Shown here: piece by piece, positions 8,021 through 18,463 of the stretch
Numbering within the stretch: position 1 is the stretch's first letter
Layout: every line of letters starts with the position of its first letter
From: an uncultured Colwellia sp.
GTDB taxonomy: Bacteria; Pseudomonadota; Gammaproteobacteria; Enterobacterales; Alteromonadaceae
Length of the DNA stretch: 64,000 nt
Assembly: GCA_913058395.1 (NCBI GenBank)
Contig: CAJXQI010000016.1
Span: forward strand, 53,535-117,534
Direction: 5' to 3'
The notes under the pieces: model-generated
Databases searched by the model: none
Seen by the model: only the letters and a program-made list of their open reading frames with translations
Told to the model about the DNA's origin: nothing
Position numbers and translations under genes: made by a program

Positions 8021-8834
8021 TTAGATTGTAGTACTCCCGTACTCTACGTTCAAAATCTTCATCACTTAGCTCTTTACGCATAGGAAGAAATTGCCGTGCT
8101 TTTTCGCCAACGGTTGCTCTCGCTGGAGAATCTTCATTTTCAATCATGTTTTGTACTAATAATGCAGCTTCGAGTGTGTCGTCACCATTATTAATTTGCT
8201 CAACAATGTTAGGAACTAAGTTTTTTACGAGTGAGCTATAGGGAGATTTTATGTCAAAGGTTAAATCATTCATGACTAAGTTGCTTTTGGCAAAGTTGGT
8301 CTGGAAAAAGCCAGGTAAGATTGAGTGCACTCTAATATTAAAGTCTTTTAATTCGTAACGAAGAGAATCTGTAATACCTTCAACAGCGTACTTAGTTGAA
8401 TTATAGAACGAGAACAACGGTAAGCCGACTTTGCCAAGAAAAGAGCTAATATTGATAATTACCCCTGAGTCTTGTTGTCTCATTAACGGCGTTACAAATT
8501 TGCATAATCTAAAAATACTAAAAACATTAATATTAAATTGTTGATACATTTCTTCTTCAGTCGCGTCTTCAACGCTAGACACTAGTGCATAACCAGCATT
8601 GTTGAGTAAAACATCAATTTTTCCATGCTGAACTTTAATATGCTCGACAGCACATTTAATACTGTCACTGTTGGTGATATCAAGTTTTAAAACATGTAGG
8701 TTTTTAATATTGACCGAAATTTTTTCTGGTGCTCTGGTGGCGGCATAAACAGTGTAGCCTTGCTTAGCCAAGATAAGCGCGGTTCTATTACCAATACCCG
8801 AACTAGCGCCTGTTATCAGCACAACCTTTGACAT
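8013..8834 (-). CDS. Short-chain dehydrogenase/reductase (SDR), copy 2
   Basis: 273-residue classical SDR: TGASSGIG (8-15), NNAG (78-81), Ser130/131 and YNSTK with Tyr144/Lys148. Strongly similar along its whole length to the SDR at 6182-6997, including the PMRKELSDEDFERRVREYY tail. It is first in a probable operon: its stop overlaps the start of the AraC-type regulator by 8 bp. The 152 bp upstream hold the promoter region; no operator could be identified. Likely an NADP-dependent reductase of small carbonyls or similar, substrate unknown. Confidence 0.9.
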   Translation of the reverse strand: MSKVVLITGASSGIGNRTALILAKQGYTVYAATRAPEKISVNIKNLHVLKLDITNSDSIKCAVEHIKVQHGKIDVLLNNAGYALVSSVEDATEEEMYQQFNINVFSIFRLCKFVTPLMRQQDSGVIINISSFLGKVGLPLFSFYNSTKYAVEGITDSLRYELKDFNIRVHSILPGFFQTNFAKSNLVMNDLTFDIKSPYSSLVKNLVPNIVEQINNGDDTLEAALLVQNMIENEDSPARATVGEKARQFLPMRKELSDEDFERRVREYYNLNG

Positions 8835-8986
8835 ATAAATTCCTAAAATGAGCGAGATAGTAAATATTATTATTACCTTAGACAGTATAGTGCCATTCTC
8901 AATGAATATTGCTTAGTGTATATATTGCAAAAAGAGAGCCTTAGCCCCCTTTATTAATTGCTTTTTGATCTTAAACAGCTAAAACG

Positions 8987-9907
8987 CTATTTACTACGGA
9001 CATAAACATTCCCGTTATAAGTAGCTAAGGTAATATCTTGGCCACCGCCATTAACTTCTGCGCTCATCATGCCGCCAATGACAATTTTTTGTTTGCCACC
9101 TTTATTTTTACGCTGTACATCTTCTGAGACAACAAACTCGGTAGCCAAGCCTGATAATATTTCACCTTTATAGCTTTGCACATTTACCTTTGCCGCGGTA
9201 TTTTTACTGATGGTGATGTCAATATTACCGCTATGACTGGTCAGCGACGTTGGGTTTTTCTGATTTAATTTATCAAAAGAGACAACAATATCGGTGTTGT
9301 GAGTTTCAGCTACCATAGGACCAGAGACACCACTGGCTATAATGCTACCTTTAAAAGCTTCAGCTTCAATTGCGCCGGAAATATTATTAATTTCAACATC
9401 ACCACCTTTGTACAATTCAATATCTAAGCGCGTACGTTTAGGCACTTTTATATGCAGAATGACGTTTTGAGTGCTGTATTCACTCGATATTTCAATTTCA
9501 TTATCTTCTTCTTCAATTTCTAACTGCATGCTATTATTTTTGACTGACTTAAGTCCTTCAGTCGAGCGTTGTGTTCTCTTGTGCTTATTTTTATGACCAC
9601 TAATAATTTCACCAATTTTCTCAATATTGTTGCCTCTGCCATCATTTAGCTCAGCACTAACATCTTTAATAATTCGCTCAATTTTATTCAGCTCATTGCT
9701 TTCTATTTCCTCCATTGTTGCTGATACTTCAATCGACTCACCATCAAAGCCTTCGATATAAATTGCCCCAGTATGCACCTCAATTTCTAAAGAAACCGGT
9801 TCGCCTGGATTAGACAATGGTAAGCTGTAAGTTTTCTCAATGGCATATGCACTTTGCGTTAACGTCGACAGAGTCAAGCCAAGTAGCGCTAGGTTGAATT
9901 TTTTCAT
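8987..9907 (-). CDS. Periplasmic DUF4097-type beta-solenoid protein, third gene of a sigma-factor operon
   Basis: 306 residues with a signal peptide ending in QSAYA (about 22). The mature protein shows the repeating short beta-strand pattern of DUF4097 (putative adhesin) proteins: VHTGAIYIEGFDGESIEVSA, LYKGGDVEINNISGAIEAEAFKG, SHSGNIDITIS, ATYNGNVYV. Residues about 95-145 are a charged insertion rich in K, R, E and N. ATG has GGAG 8 nt upstream. It is 25 bp after the HEAT-repeat gene and thus probably co-transcribed with the ECF sigma factor at 10787-11335. Such proteins may act as envelope sensors or surface structures; function is not established. Confidence 0.72.
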   Translation of the reverse strand: MKKFNLALLGLTLSTLTQSAYAIEKTYSLPLSNPGEPVSLEIEVHTGAIYIEGFDGESIEVSATMEEIESNELNKIERIIKDVSAELNDGRGNNIEKIGEIISGHKNKHKRTQRSTEGLKSVKNNSMQLEIEEEDNEIEISSEYSTQNVILHIKVPKRTRLDIELYKGGDVEINNISGAIEAEAFKGSIIASGVSGPMVAETHNTDIVVSFDKLNQKNPTSLTSHSGNIDITISKNTAAKVNVQSYKGEILSGLATEFVVSEDVQRKNKGGKQKIVIGGMMSAEVNGGGQDITLATYNGNVYVRSK

Positions 9908-9932
9908 GTTTTATACTCCAAAATAAATTTAT

Positions 9933-10787
9933 TTAGATATGGGAAATGGCGTTAATTCTCTTTAAAAAATCGGCCATATCTGGATTCAATTCGCTTTCAT
10001 TAAGTGTTTTCAATAATTCGTTTTTGGTTGCCGGGGAGCCGATATTGAGTAATAAACTACACAGTTCGATTTTCACTAAGGTATTATTTTCTTTGATTGC
10101 AAACGCTAGGATCTGGCTCTCTTGTTCACTGATATCAGGCAAGTGATTTAAGGTATTAATAATCGCTAATTTAACCGCTGTAGAGCGATCATGCTCTAAG
10201 GTCGACATCAGTGTTTTCATTAATAATGGGTCAGTCAAATCAGTTTGTTGGCTATAAGCAACGCCAGTTAAACGTTCTGCCGCTGAAGATTTATCTAACA
10301 TCGACAACGCTAGCATTGCACTCAAAGAAGAAACTTCTTGCTGTAAATTTTCAATACCAGTGTTAGCTGCTAGATTCTGTTTTTGCTGGCTTACACCATT
10401 GCTGTTCTGATTAGCGTTAAATCCCAAAACAAACACTAAACCTAAGACAGCGAACTGCGCAAATGGCCTAATAAAGCTAGCACTTAACCAATTTTTTACC
10501 GTAGTAAAAATACTATTTTTTTGGAGCTGAATAGTGGTTTGCTTGGTTTCAATACTCTGCTGAGCCGTCTGTGCTTGTAACAACATTTTATAAAAGCGTT
10601 TATCAAGTTCGTTAGAAGGCAACTCTTGGCTGTCTTGCTGCCAGAAAGCATCAATAAATGCTAATTCTTTAACCAGCTCTGGATTAGCTTCAATATATTG
10701 CTGCATTTCATCGTTAAGTATTAACTCAGTGCTGACACCTTTATTGATGGTCGATAATTTCAAATCGATGATAGTTTGATGATTCAT
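9933..10787 (-). CDS. Single-pass membrane protein with HEAT-like repeats, candidate anti-sigma factor
   Basis: 284 residues. A cytoplasmic N-terminal half (about 1-105) is followed by one membrane helix (about 108-124) and a periplasmic part with helical HEAT-like repeats (about 185-265: LMKTLMSTLEHDRSTAVKLAIINTL, NNTLVKIELCSLLLNIG). ATG at 10787 overlaps the sigma-factor stop by one base (TGATG) and has GAGG 7 nt upstream; a GTG one codon earlier is less likely. Gene order and topology (cytoplasmic domain, one helix, periplasmic domain) are those of an anti-sigma factor, but no zinc-binding anti-sigma motif is visible, so this role is inference. Confidence 0.68.
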   Translation of the reverse strand: MNHQTIIDLKLSTINKGVSTELILNDEMQQYIEANPELVKELAFIDAFWQQDSQELPSNELDKRFYKMLLQAQTAQQSIETKQTTIQLQKNSIFTTVKNWLSASFIRPFAQFAVLGLVFVLGFNANQNSNGVSQQKQNLAANTGIENLQQEVSSLSAMLALSMLDKSSAAERLTGVAYSQQTDLTDPLLMKTLMSTLEHDRSTAVKLAIINTLNHLPDISEQESQILAFAIKENNTLVKIELCSLLLNIGSPATKNELLKTLNESELNPDMADFLKRINAISHI

Positions 10788-11335
10788 CACTGTACCTCAC
10801 CTGATAACTTGTTGTATTGTTCATGTAACTTACTAATTGCATTGCGCATTTTTGATTTCAAAGTGTTTAAATTGCAATCGAGTAACGACGATATTTCATG
10901 ATAATTCAATTGTTGAAAGCGGCTTAAGATAATAATTTCTCTATGTTCAGCTGAAATACTTGCTAGTGATTCATCAAAAATATCTTGCTGCTGACTTGAT
11001 ACCGCTTGTTCCGTTGCACAATGTTCCGCAACAACCTCATGGTCTTCAATATCTTCGTGAATAACATTACCTTTATTCTTTCGATACAAATCAGCGGCAG
11101 TATTTCTAGCAATGCCGTACATCCAGCTGCTAAAGGTACTCGAACCATTAAAGCTACTACGATAAGCTAATATTTTCATAAAGGTTTCCTGCACTAAGTC
11201 TTCACTTTGTGCTCGGTTATTGCCTTTCTTACGAAAGTAATTAAACAACTTCACTTTATTGCTTTCATACAGCAGTGCTAACTTATCTAATTGGCCTGCT
11301 TGTACTTGCAACATTATGTCCTTTTCATTAACCAT
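10787..11335 (-). CDS. ECF-type RNA polymerase sigma factor
   Basis: 182 residues. Sigma region 2 spans about 15-85 (LFNYFRKKGNNRAQSEDLVQETFMKIL, then SSWMYGIARNTAADLYRK) and region 4 about 120-175 (SISAEHREIIILSRFQQLNYHEISSLLDCNLNTLKSKMRNAI, a helix-turn-helix). The two are joined by an acidic linker. Directs RNA polymerase to stress-type promoters. First gene of a three-gene operon with the HEAT-repeat membrane protein and the DUF4097 protein. ATG at 11335 matches the usual N-terminal length; an internal ATG at 11314 has a better AAAAGGA site and cannot be excluded. Confidence 0.92.
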   Translation of the reverse strand: MVNEKDIMLQVQAGQLDKLALLYESNKVKLFNYFRKKGNNRAQSEDLVQETFMKILAYRSSFNGSSTFSSWMYGIARNTAADLYRKNKGNVIHEDIEDHEVVAEHCATEQAVSSQQQDIFDESLASISAEHREIIILSRFQQLNYHEISSLLDCNLNTLKSKMRNAISKLHEQYNKLSGEVQ

Positions 11336-11479
11336 TTCTGATATAGGTTCCCGCGTTTAATGTTTTGCTAATTTCAAACTTTTCGCTAAGTTACTTTTTC
11401 TTATAGTTATTAATACCGAGTTTTTAGTAAAAGGTTTATAAATTTTTTATTTATTTTCTATTCATTTATAAACGCCCAT

Positions 11480-11503
11480 AAAAAAAGGGCCAAGGGCCCT
11501 TTA
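11480..11503 (-). terminator. Rho-independent terminator of the yceI-like gene
   Basis: On the minus strand AAAGGGCC and GGCCCTTT form a stem with a 3-nt loop followed by a T-run (A-run 11480-11486 on the plus strand), about 20 bp after the yceI-like stop. Confidence 0.82.
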
Positions 11504-11523
11504 TATAAATATTGGATATCGCC

Positions 11524-12084
11524 TTATTTGCGAATACCTTCAATATGAAGCTCTAAATCTACTTTGCCGAAGTCTTTCTTAAAGCCGAAATCACCCATAG
11601 CGATTGTTGCAGTGCCATTAAAACCAGCTCTGTAGCCACCCCATGGATCACTACCTTCGCCTACTTTAACTGCGTCGATAACTAATGGCTTAGTCACGCC
11701 GTGCATTGTAAAGTTACCGTTAATTGCTAGCTTGCCATTACCTTTATCTTCAACCTTGGTACTAACAAATGTTGCTTGAGCGTATTTACTAACATCAAGA
11801 AAATCATCTGAACGTACATGTTTATCACGTTTTGCATGGTTTGAGTCAAAACTAGAGGTATCAATAGTTACTGATATTTTAGCTGCAGTAATGTTGTCTT
11901 TATCGTAAGAGAAGTTACCTGAGAATTTATTAAAACGGCCAGCTAAAACACTAAAGCCCATGTGACTTGCTTTAAAATTAATTGAGGCGTGAGCACCTTT
12001 GGTGTCAATAACATAGTCAGCCGCAAAAGCAGGCATTAACGCGCTGGAAGTTAGCAGAGCACTAGCAAGTAATAATTTTTTCAT
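11524..12084 (-). CDS. yceI: YceI-family periplasmic lipid/isoprenoid-binding protein
   Basis: 186 residues: signal peptide (MKKLLLASALLTSSALMPAFA, cleaved after AFA) and one YceI lipocalin-like domain. Family features seen are YVIDTKGAHASINFKASHMGFS, GRFNKFSGNFSYD, the pair HAKRDKHVRSDDFLDVSKYAQATFVST and GNFTMHGVTKPLVIDAVKVGEG. YceI-fold proteins bind long isoprenoid or polyprenyl chains in the periplasm. The second ATG (12084) is chosen: AAAGGA sits 6 nt before it but directly abuts the first ATG at 12090. It is 47 bp downstream of a cytochrome b561 gene, the same pairing as E. coli yceI-yceJ, so the two probably work together. Confidence 0.93.
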   Translation of the reverse strand: MKKLLLASALLTSSALMPAFAADYVIDTKGAHASINFKASHMGFSVLAGRFNKFSGNFSYDKDNITAAKISVTIDTSSFDSNHAKRDKHVRSDDFLDVSKYAQATFVSTKVEDKGNGKLAINGNFTMHGVTKPLVIDAVKVGEGSDPWGGYRAGFNGTATIAMGDFGFKKDFGKVDLELHIEGIRK

Positions 12085-12131
12085 TTTCATTCCTTTAATT
12101 ATTTTTTATATTTGTATTTGGTGTTTAAATT

Positions 12132-12689
12132 TCACTTAAGCATTCGTTTAAGCGTATTATCTTTATCAATAAAATGGTGTTTTAAAGCCGCCAATGCATG
12201 TATTAGTGCCATAAATATTAGCGCGTATGCAATATAGTAGTGTACCGTGCCTGCAAGGTCTTCTTGATTTTCTGCAATAAGGATAAATGCCGAAACATTA
12301 AACCAGTCAAAAACCGCTATAGCCTTTCCGTCAGCACTTGTGATCAAATAGCCAGAAATCAACACCGTAAGCAGAATAAAATATAAGGCAAACGTCATAA
12401 TAGCAGAAGACTTTTTCTCTAGTGCACTATGGCTACTAATAGCCTCTGGTTTAGTAGTTATGGTGCGCCATGCCAACCTAAAGAGTGTCACTATTAATAG
12501 CAGCAAACCTACACTTTCATGCCAATGTGGCGCTCGTTGATACCATTCACTGTAATAATCTAGTTCTACCATCCAATAGCCTAAGGCAAATAACGCAAAA
12601 ACAACCAATGCCGACAACCAATGTAGTCCTTTACTGACTAGCCCATATTGCTGGCTATTATTTTCCCACAGTACCTTATTGCGAATCAT
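12132..12689 (-). CDS. Cytochrome b561 family membrane protein (YceJ-like)
   Basis: 185 residues with four membrane helices. Candidate heme-ligand histidines lie in helix 1 (KGLHWLSALVV), between and in helix 2 (PHWHESVGLLLLIVTLFRLAWR) and near the C-terminus (HYYIAYALIFMALIHALAALKHHFIDKDN). This is the cytochrome b561/YceJ pattern, a quinol-linked diheme electron carrier. The longest frame begins with TTG at 12701; the ATG at 12689 is preferred, with GAGAAAG upstream. Co-directional with yceI. An FNR-like site lies 141 bp upstream and could also serve this gene, but the main match is for the divergent dksA-like gene. Confidence 0.9.
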   Translation of the reverse strand: MIRNKVLWENNSQQYGLVSKGLHWLSALVVFALFALGYWMVELDYYSEWYQRAPHWHESVGLLLLIVTLFRLAWRTITTKPEAISSHSALEKKSSAIMTFALYFILLTVLISGYLITSADGKAIAVFDWFNVSAFILIAENQEDLAGTVHYYIAYALIFMALIHALAALKHHFIDKDNTLKRMLK

Positions 12690-12829
12690 TTTCTTTCTCA
12701 ACGCGTTTTGTTTTAGTGTAGCGATTCATTGCTTATAAACCTAGTCATTTTGCCGCAAATAACCGTGATTTATCGTAATTCCCACTGACAAATGCAAGCG
12801 CTAAAAATAGTGAATACTTGATGCAGTTA

Positions 12830-12870
12830 TTGAGCTAGATCAAAACGATAGAACAGCAGAGGCATAGAAT
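12830..12870 (+). promoter_or_regulatory. FNR/EtrA-type class II promoter upstream of the dksA-like gene
   Basis: TTGAGCTAGATCAA (12830-12843) matches the FNR consensus TTGAT-N4-ATCAA at 9 of 10 fixed bases. A -10 hexamer TAGAAT lies at 12865-12870. The centre-to-hexamer distance (about 29 bp) puts the site near -41.5, the geometry of class II FNR activation. The identical 14-mer stands before ompW at 61188. The site also lies between divergent genes and may affect the b561/yceI pair. Confidence 0.7.
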
Positions 12871-12896
12871 GAAATTAAGCCAAGGAGGTATGCGTT

Positions 12897-13208
12897 ATGA
12901 ACAAAGCAATCTTAAACAACTTATTAGAGAAGAAAGTAGAATTACAACGCCGTGTAGATGCGATTGAAGCAGATTTTAAAAAAGGGCGTTCGCCCGACTT
13001 TTCTGAGCAAACCACTGAAAATGAAAATAACGAAGTACTAAATGAAATACATCATGAAGCAAAACTAGAGCTTAGCCTTGTTAAACAAGCTATTACTCGT
13101 TTTGAAAATGATGAATACGGCATTTGCTGCCAATGTACTGAAGCTATTAACCCTGAACGTTTAAAAGTTTTACCTTATATCGATACTTGTATTAATTGTG
13201 CTAAATAG
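12897..13208 (+). CDS. Small DksA/TraR-family zinc-finger protein
   Basis: 103 residues. An N-terminal helical hairpin (1-70) is followed by a complete C4 zinc finger: Cys77-x2-Cys80 in YGICCQC and Cys98-x2-Cys101 in DTCINCAK. The tip of the hairpin, GRSPDFSEQTTENENNEVLN, keeps acidic residues where DksA has its DxxDxA tip. It is shorter than true DksA (about 150 residues) and resembles the TraR/YbiI-type subfamily that acts in the RNA polymerase secondary channel; that activity is inference. A strong AGGAGG lies 8 nt before ATG. It is co-directional with the DUF465 gene 12 bp downstream and sits behind an FNR-like promoter, suggesting a role under low oxygen. Confidence 0.88.
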   Translation: MNKAILNNLLEKKVELQRRVDAIEADFKKGRSPDFSEQTTENENNEVLNEIHHEAKLELSLVKQAITRFENDEYGICCQCTEAINPERLKVLPYIDTCINCAK

Positions 13209-13220
13209 GAGCAACAAACC

Positions 13221-13469
13221 ATGATAGAAAAACACGATTTGCACCACGAATTCCCAGAGTTTGAGCAAGAGATCCGTCAATTAAAAATGTCTGACGGTCA
13301 TTTTGCGCGTTTATTTAAAGAATATCATGAGTTGGACCATGAAGTTCGTCGCATTGAAGAAGGTGTTGAAACAACGTCTGATGAATATTTGGAAACAAAA
13401 AAAATTGCCCGACTACACAGAAAAGACGAATTATTTTCGATGTTAAAAAAAGTGAAAATGCCAGCATAA
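13221..13469 (+). CDS. DUF465 (YdcH-like) small helical protein
   Basis: 82 residues, entirely helical and charged, with the DUF465/YdcH pattern: HHEFPEFEQEIRQLKMSDGHFARLFKEYHELDHEVRRIEEG, then a short turn and TKKIARLHRKDELFSMLKKV. Function of the family is unknown; it probably forms a coiled coil. Start ATG with AGGAGC 9 nt upstream. Second gene of the FNR-like promoter unit and followed by a strong terminator shared with the atp operon. Confidence 0.88.
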   Translation: MIEKHDLHHEFPEFEQEIRQLKMSDGHFARLFKEYHELDHEVRRIEEGVETTSDEYLETKKIARLHRKDELFSMLKKVKMPA

Positions 13470-13490
13470 TAATCCAATATTATAGGCAAT

Positions 13491-13530
13491 AAAAAAGCGA
13501 CTAGTTACCGAAGTAAAAGTCGCTTTTTTT
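13491..13530. terminator. Bidirectional terminator between DUF465 gene and atpC
   Basis: AAAAAAGCGACT (13491-13502) pairs with AGTCGCTTTTTT (from 13518), giving a 12-bp stem with a 15-nt loop and T-runs in both directions. It ends both the dksA-like/DUF465 unit and the atp operon. Confidence 0.88.
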
Positions 13531-13562
13531 AGTTCACTAAAACTGAATGTAAAACGCTAGTG

Positions 13563-13982
13563 CTATTTCTTACTTGTTGCTTGGATAACACGTAATTGTG
13601 CAACAGCACGAGCTAGTTCAGCTGCGGCTTCTGCATAATCAACATCGTTACCGTGTTCATTCAAGTGTTTCTCAGCGCGTTCTTTAGCCTGTAGTGCAGC
13701 TTGTTCATCTAAATCACCGCCACGTACCGCGATATCCGCTAATACTGTTACGTTGTTAGGTTGAACTTCTAACATACCGCCAGAAAGATAAATGATTTCT
13801 TCATCACCACCTTTCTTAACGATTCTTGCCATACCAGGTTTTAGTGAGGTCAGCAAAGGTGCGTGACCAGGCATAATACCTAATTCACCTTCGCTACCTG
13901 TGATCTGTAATGATTCAATGCTGCCAGAAAATAACTCTTCTTCAGCACTTACTACATTAAGATTTACAGAAAGTATTGCCAT
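13563..13982 (-). CDS. atpC: ATP synthase F1 epsilon subunit
   Basis: 139 residues, the normal length. Beta-sandwich N-terminal domain (1-85, with [31 protein letters not shown]) and C-terminal helical hairpin (90-139, [28 protein letters not shown]), which brakes ATP hydrolysis. Part of the central stalk of F1 with gamma. Last gene of the atp operon, 46 bp after atpD; perfect AGGAGG 4 nt before ATG. Followed by the bidirectional terminator. Confidence 0.98.
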   Translation of the reverse strand: MAILSVNLNVVSAEEELFSGSIESLQITGSEGELGIMPGHAPLLTSLKPGMARIVKKGGDEEIIYLSGGMLEVQPNNVTVLADIAVRGGDLDEQAALQAKERAEKHLNEHGNDVDYAEAAAELARAVAQLRVIQATSKK

Positions 13983-14028
13983 GTGACCTCCTAATTGGTG
14001 ATTAACTTATGCTAATCACCAGCCTTCA

Positions 14029-15441
<1,413 letters not shown>

Positions 15442-15471
15442 TTACTATTAAAATAAACCAAGAACCTTTGC

Positions 15472-16332
15472 TTATACCGCTGCTGCACCAGCACAAATTT
15501 CACCCAATTCTTGAGTAATACCTGCTTGACGAGCTTTGTTATATACCAATTGTAAATCGTTAATTAAGTCACCCGCATTATCTGTTGCAGCTTTCATTGC
15601 AACCATACGAGCAGCTTGTTCACATGCGAGGTTTTCAACCACACCTTGATATACTTGAGATTCTGTATAACGAACTAATAAATGTTCAAGTATTGCTTGA
15701 GCATCAGGTTCGTATATGTAATCCCAGCGATGCTTAATAGCGTCATCATCTGACTTAGGCAAAGGTAAAAGTTGATCGATTGTCGGTTTTTGCGTCATCG
15801 TATTAACAAACTTGTTATATACAATGAACAATCTATCTATCTCACCATTATCATAGGCGTTTAACATAACCTTAACACTACCGATTAAATCAGTAAGTGA
15901 AGGGTTATCACCTAATCCAGAAGTTTGTGAAACAACTTTAGCACCCATACTGTTGAAAAATGACGTAGCTTTAGAACCCACTACAGCAAATTCAACTTCA
16001 GCGCCAGCTGCTTGATGTTTACCAGCATCAACTAGTACTTGTTTAAACAAGTTAATGTTTAAACCACCACACAAACCACGGTCTGTTGAGACAACGATAT
16101 AACCTACACGCTTAGTTTCACGTTCAACCATATATGGATGACGATATTCTAAATTACCAAGCGCGATGTGACCGATCACATTTCGCATATTTTCAGCGTA
16201 TGGACGAGAGGCAGCCATGCTATCTTGCGCTCTGCGCATTTTGCTAGCTGCAACCATTTCCATCGCGCTGGTGATCTTCTGTGTATTTTTTACACTTCCA
16301 ATCTTCGATTTTATCTCTTTAGCGCCGGACAT
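15472..16332 (-). CDS. atpG: ATP synthase F1 gamma subunit
   Basis: 286 residues. N-terminal helix [36 protein letters not shown] and C-terminal helix [44 protein letters not shown], which together form the rotating coiled coil inside the alpha3beta3 ring. The central Rossmann-like part has the typical [12 protein letters not shown] preceded by GGGAGAA. 28 bp after atpA in the operon. Confidence 0.98.
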   Translation of the reverse strand: MSGAKEIKSKIGSVKNTQKITSAMEMVAASKMRRAQDSMAASRPYAENMRNVIGHIALGNLEYRHPYMVERETKRVGYIVVSTDRGLCGGLNINLFKQVLVDAGKHQAAGAEVEFAVVGSKATSFFNSMGAKVVSQTSGLGDNPSLTDLIGSVKVMLNAYDNGEIDRLFIVYNKFVNTMTQKPTIDQLLPLPKSDDDAIKHRWDYIYEPDAQAILEHLLVRYTESQVYQGVVENLACEQAARMVAMKAATDNAGDLINDLQLVYNKARQAGITQELGEICAGAAAV

Positions 16333-16360
16333 GACTATTCTCCCGAAAAGGTTAACTCAA

Positions 16361-17902
16361 TTACCAAGTTTGGGTCGCTTTAAAAGCTTCAATAGCTTTA
16401 GCTAAACCAGACTCGATGTCTTTGTTATAGTCACCCTTTTCATTGATAGTAGCCATCAATTCAGCGTGATCATTGTTTACGTATGAACGTAATGCATCTT
16501 CAAAATCGACAACTTTGTCGATTGCAATATCATTTAAAAAGCCTTTTTCTGCGGCAAATAATGATACTGCTGTTTCAGCAATTGACAATGGGCTGTATTG
16601 CTTTTGCTTCATCAATTCAGTAACACGTTGACCATGCTCTAATTGAGCACGCGTAGCGTCATCTAAATCTGATGCAAACTGAGCAAAGGCTGCTAATTCA
16701 GCATATTGTGCTAATGCTAAACGAATACCACCACCAAGTTTCTTGATGATTTTAGTTTGAGCAGCACCACCAACACGAGATACAGAAATACCAGCGTTTA
16801 CAGCAGGACGAATGCCTGAGTTAAACAGGTTAGATTCTAAGAAGATCTGACCATCGGTAATTGAGATTACGTTAGTTGGTACGAATGCTGATACATCACC
16901 CGCTTGTGTTTCAATGATAGGTAAGGCAGTTAAAGAACCTGTTTTACCTTTAACTTCACCGTTAGTGAACTTTTCAACATACGCTTCGTTTACACGAGCA
17001 GCACGTTCAAGTAAACGACTGTGAAGATAGAAAACGTCACCTGGGTAAGCTTCACGGCCTGGCGGACGACGTAAAAGTAATGAAATTTGACGGTAAGCAA
17101 CTGCTTGCTTAGACAAATCATCATATACGATTAGTGCATCTTCACCGCGGTCACGGAAGTATTCACCCATAGTACAACCAGAGTAAGCTGATAAGTACTG
17201 TAGTGCAGCAGCTTCAGAAGCAGAAGCAACAACAACGATAGTATTATCTAACGCGCCGTGCTCTTCTAATGAACGAACTAAGTTCGCAACAGTAGAAGCT
17301 TTCTGACCGATTGCTACGTATACACACTTAATACCAGTGTTTTTCTGGTTAATAATTGCATCTAGTGCGATCGCTGATTTACCAATTTGGCGGTCACCAA
17401 TGATAAGTTCACGTTGACCACGACCGATTGGAATCATTGAATCGATTGATTTGATACCAGTTTGTACTGGTTCATCAACAGATTTACGATCGATAACACC
17501 TGGTGCTACTACTTCAACAGGAGCGAAACCATCGTTATCGATAGGTCCTTTTCCGTCAATTGGCTCACCAAGAGTGTTTACAACACGGCCTAATAAGCCA
17601 CGTCCTACTGGTACTTCTAAAATACGACCAGTACATTTTACTTTTACGCCTTCAGCTAGATCCGCATAAGGACCCATAACTACCGCACCGACCGAATCAC
17701 GGTCAAGGTTTAAAGCGATAGCGAAGCGATTGCCAGGAAGTTCGATCATCTCGCCTTGCATTACGTCTGCAAGACCGTGAATACGAATGATACCATCTGT
17801 TACAGAAACGATAGTACCTTCATTACGAGCTTCACTAACTACGTCAAACTGTTCAATACGACTCTTGATCAGTTCAGCGATTTCAGTGGAATTCAGTTGC
17901 AT
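16361..17902 (-). CDS. atpA: ATP synthase F1 alpha subunit
   Basis: 513 residues. N-terminal beta barrel, Walker A-like GDRQIGKS at 169-176, the ATPase signature [17 protein letters not shown] with its catalytic-site arginine in SRVGG, and the helical C-terminal domain. Non-catalytic nucleotide-binding subunit which contributes an arginine finger to the beta sites. Follows atpH by 13 bp. N-terminal [20 protein letters not shown] is the gammaproteobacterial form that contacts delta. Confidence 0.99.
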   Translation of the reverse strand: MQLNSTEIAELIKSRIEQFDVVSEARNEGTIVSVTDGIIRIHGLADVMQGEMIELPGNRFAIALNLDRDSVGAVVMGPYADLAEGVKVKCTGRILEVPVGRGLLGRVVNTLGEPIDGKGPIDNDGFAPVEVVAPGVIDRKSVDEPVQTGIKSIDSMIPIGRGQRELIIGDRQIGKSAIALDAIINQKNTGIKCVYVAIGQKASTVANLVRSLEEHGALDNTIVVVASASEAAALQYLSAYSGCTMGEYFRDRGEDALIVYDDLSKQAVAYRQISLLLRRPPGREAYPGDVFYLHSRLLERAARVNEAYVEKFTNGEVKGKTGSLTALPIIETQAGDVSAFVPTNVISITDGQIFLESNLFNSGIRPAVNAGISVSRVGGAAQTKIIKKLGGGIRLALAQYAELAAFAQFASDLDDATRAQLEHGQRVTELMKQKQYSPLSIAETAVSLFAAEKGFLNDIAIDKVVDFEDALRSYVNNDHAELMATINEKGDYNKDIESGLAKAIEAFKATQTW

Positions 17903-17915
17903 GCTCTGTTCCCCG

Positions 17916-18449
17916 TTAGGATTGCATTGTTGTTGCTAAGCGGTTCAGTTTACCTCGTACTGAACCATCTATTACCATATCACCAGCTTTTATTACTAAG
18001 CCAGAGACTACGTTTGCATCAATTTCACAATTAAGTTTTACTTTTCGAGCCAAACGCTTTTCAAGCGCAGCGCATAATGTAGTTTCTTGCTCTGTTGTTA
18101 ATTTAACAGCAGAGGTTACATCCACAGCAAGAGTTTTTTCATGTTCAGCTTTTAATTCGCTAAAATGAGCAACAACCTGTGGTAGCACCAATAAACGTTG
18201 ATTTTCAGCCATCACTTTAATTAAGTTTTGGCCATTGCTATCAAGTTGAACATCACAGACTTTCAAAAAGATGTCTTGTGCTTGTTCTACCGATGCACCA
18301 CCAGAAAGGTATTCTATAATGGTGACATCGTTAGCAACTTCTGCAGCAAAAACTAGCATTTCTAACCAGCTTTCAACTGCATTCGCTTCAATAGCAAAAT
18401 CAAACGCCGCTTTAGCGTAGGGACGAGCGATGGTAGTCAATTCAGACAT
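17916..18449 (-). CDS. atpH: ATP synthase delta subunit
   Basis: 177 residues. N-terminal helical bundle ([21 protein letters not shown]) and the C-terminal region with the OSCP/delta signature [25 protein letters not shown]. Links the top of F1 alpha with the b-subunit stator. Spacing to atpF and atpA is 14 and 13 bp, consistent with coupled translation. Confidence 0.98.
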   Translation of the reverse strand: MSELTTIARPYAKAAFDFAIEANAVESWLEMLVFAAEVANDVTIIEYLSGGASVEQAQDIFLKVCDVQLDSNGQNLIKVMAENQRLLVLPQVVAHFSELKAEHEKTLAVDVTSAVKLTTEQETTLCAALEKRLARKVKLNCEIDANVVSGLVIKAGDMVIDGSVRGKLNRLATTMQS

Positions 18450-18463
18450 AAGCTCATTTCCCT

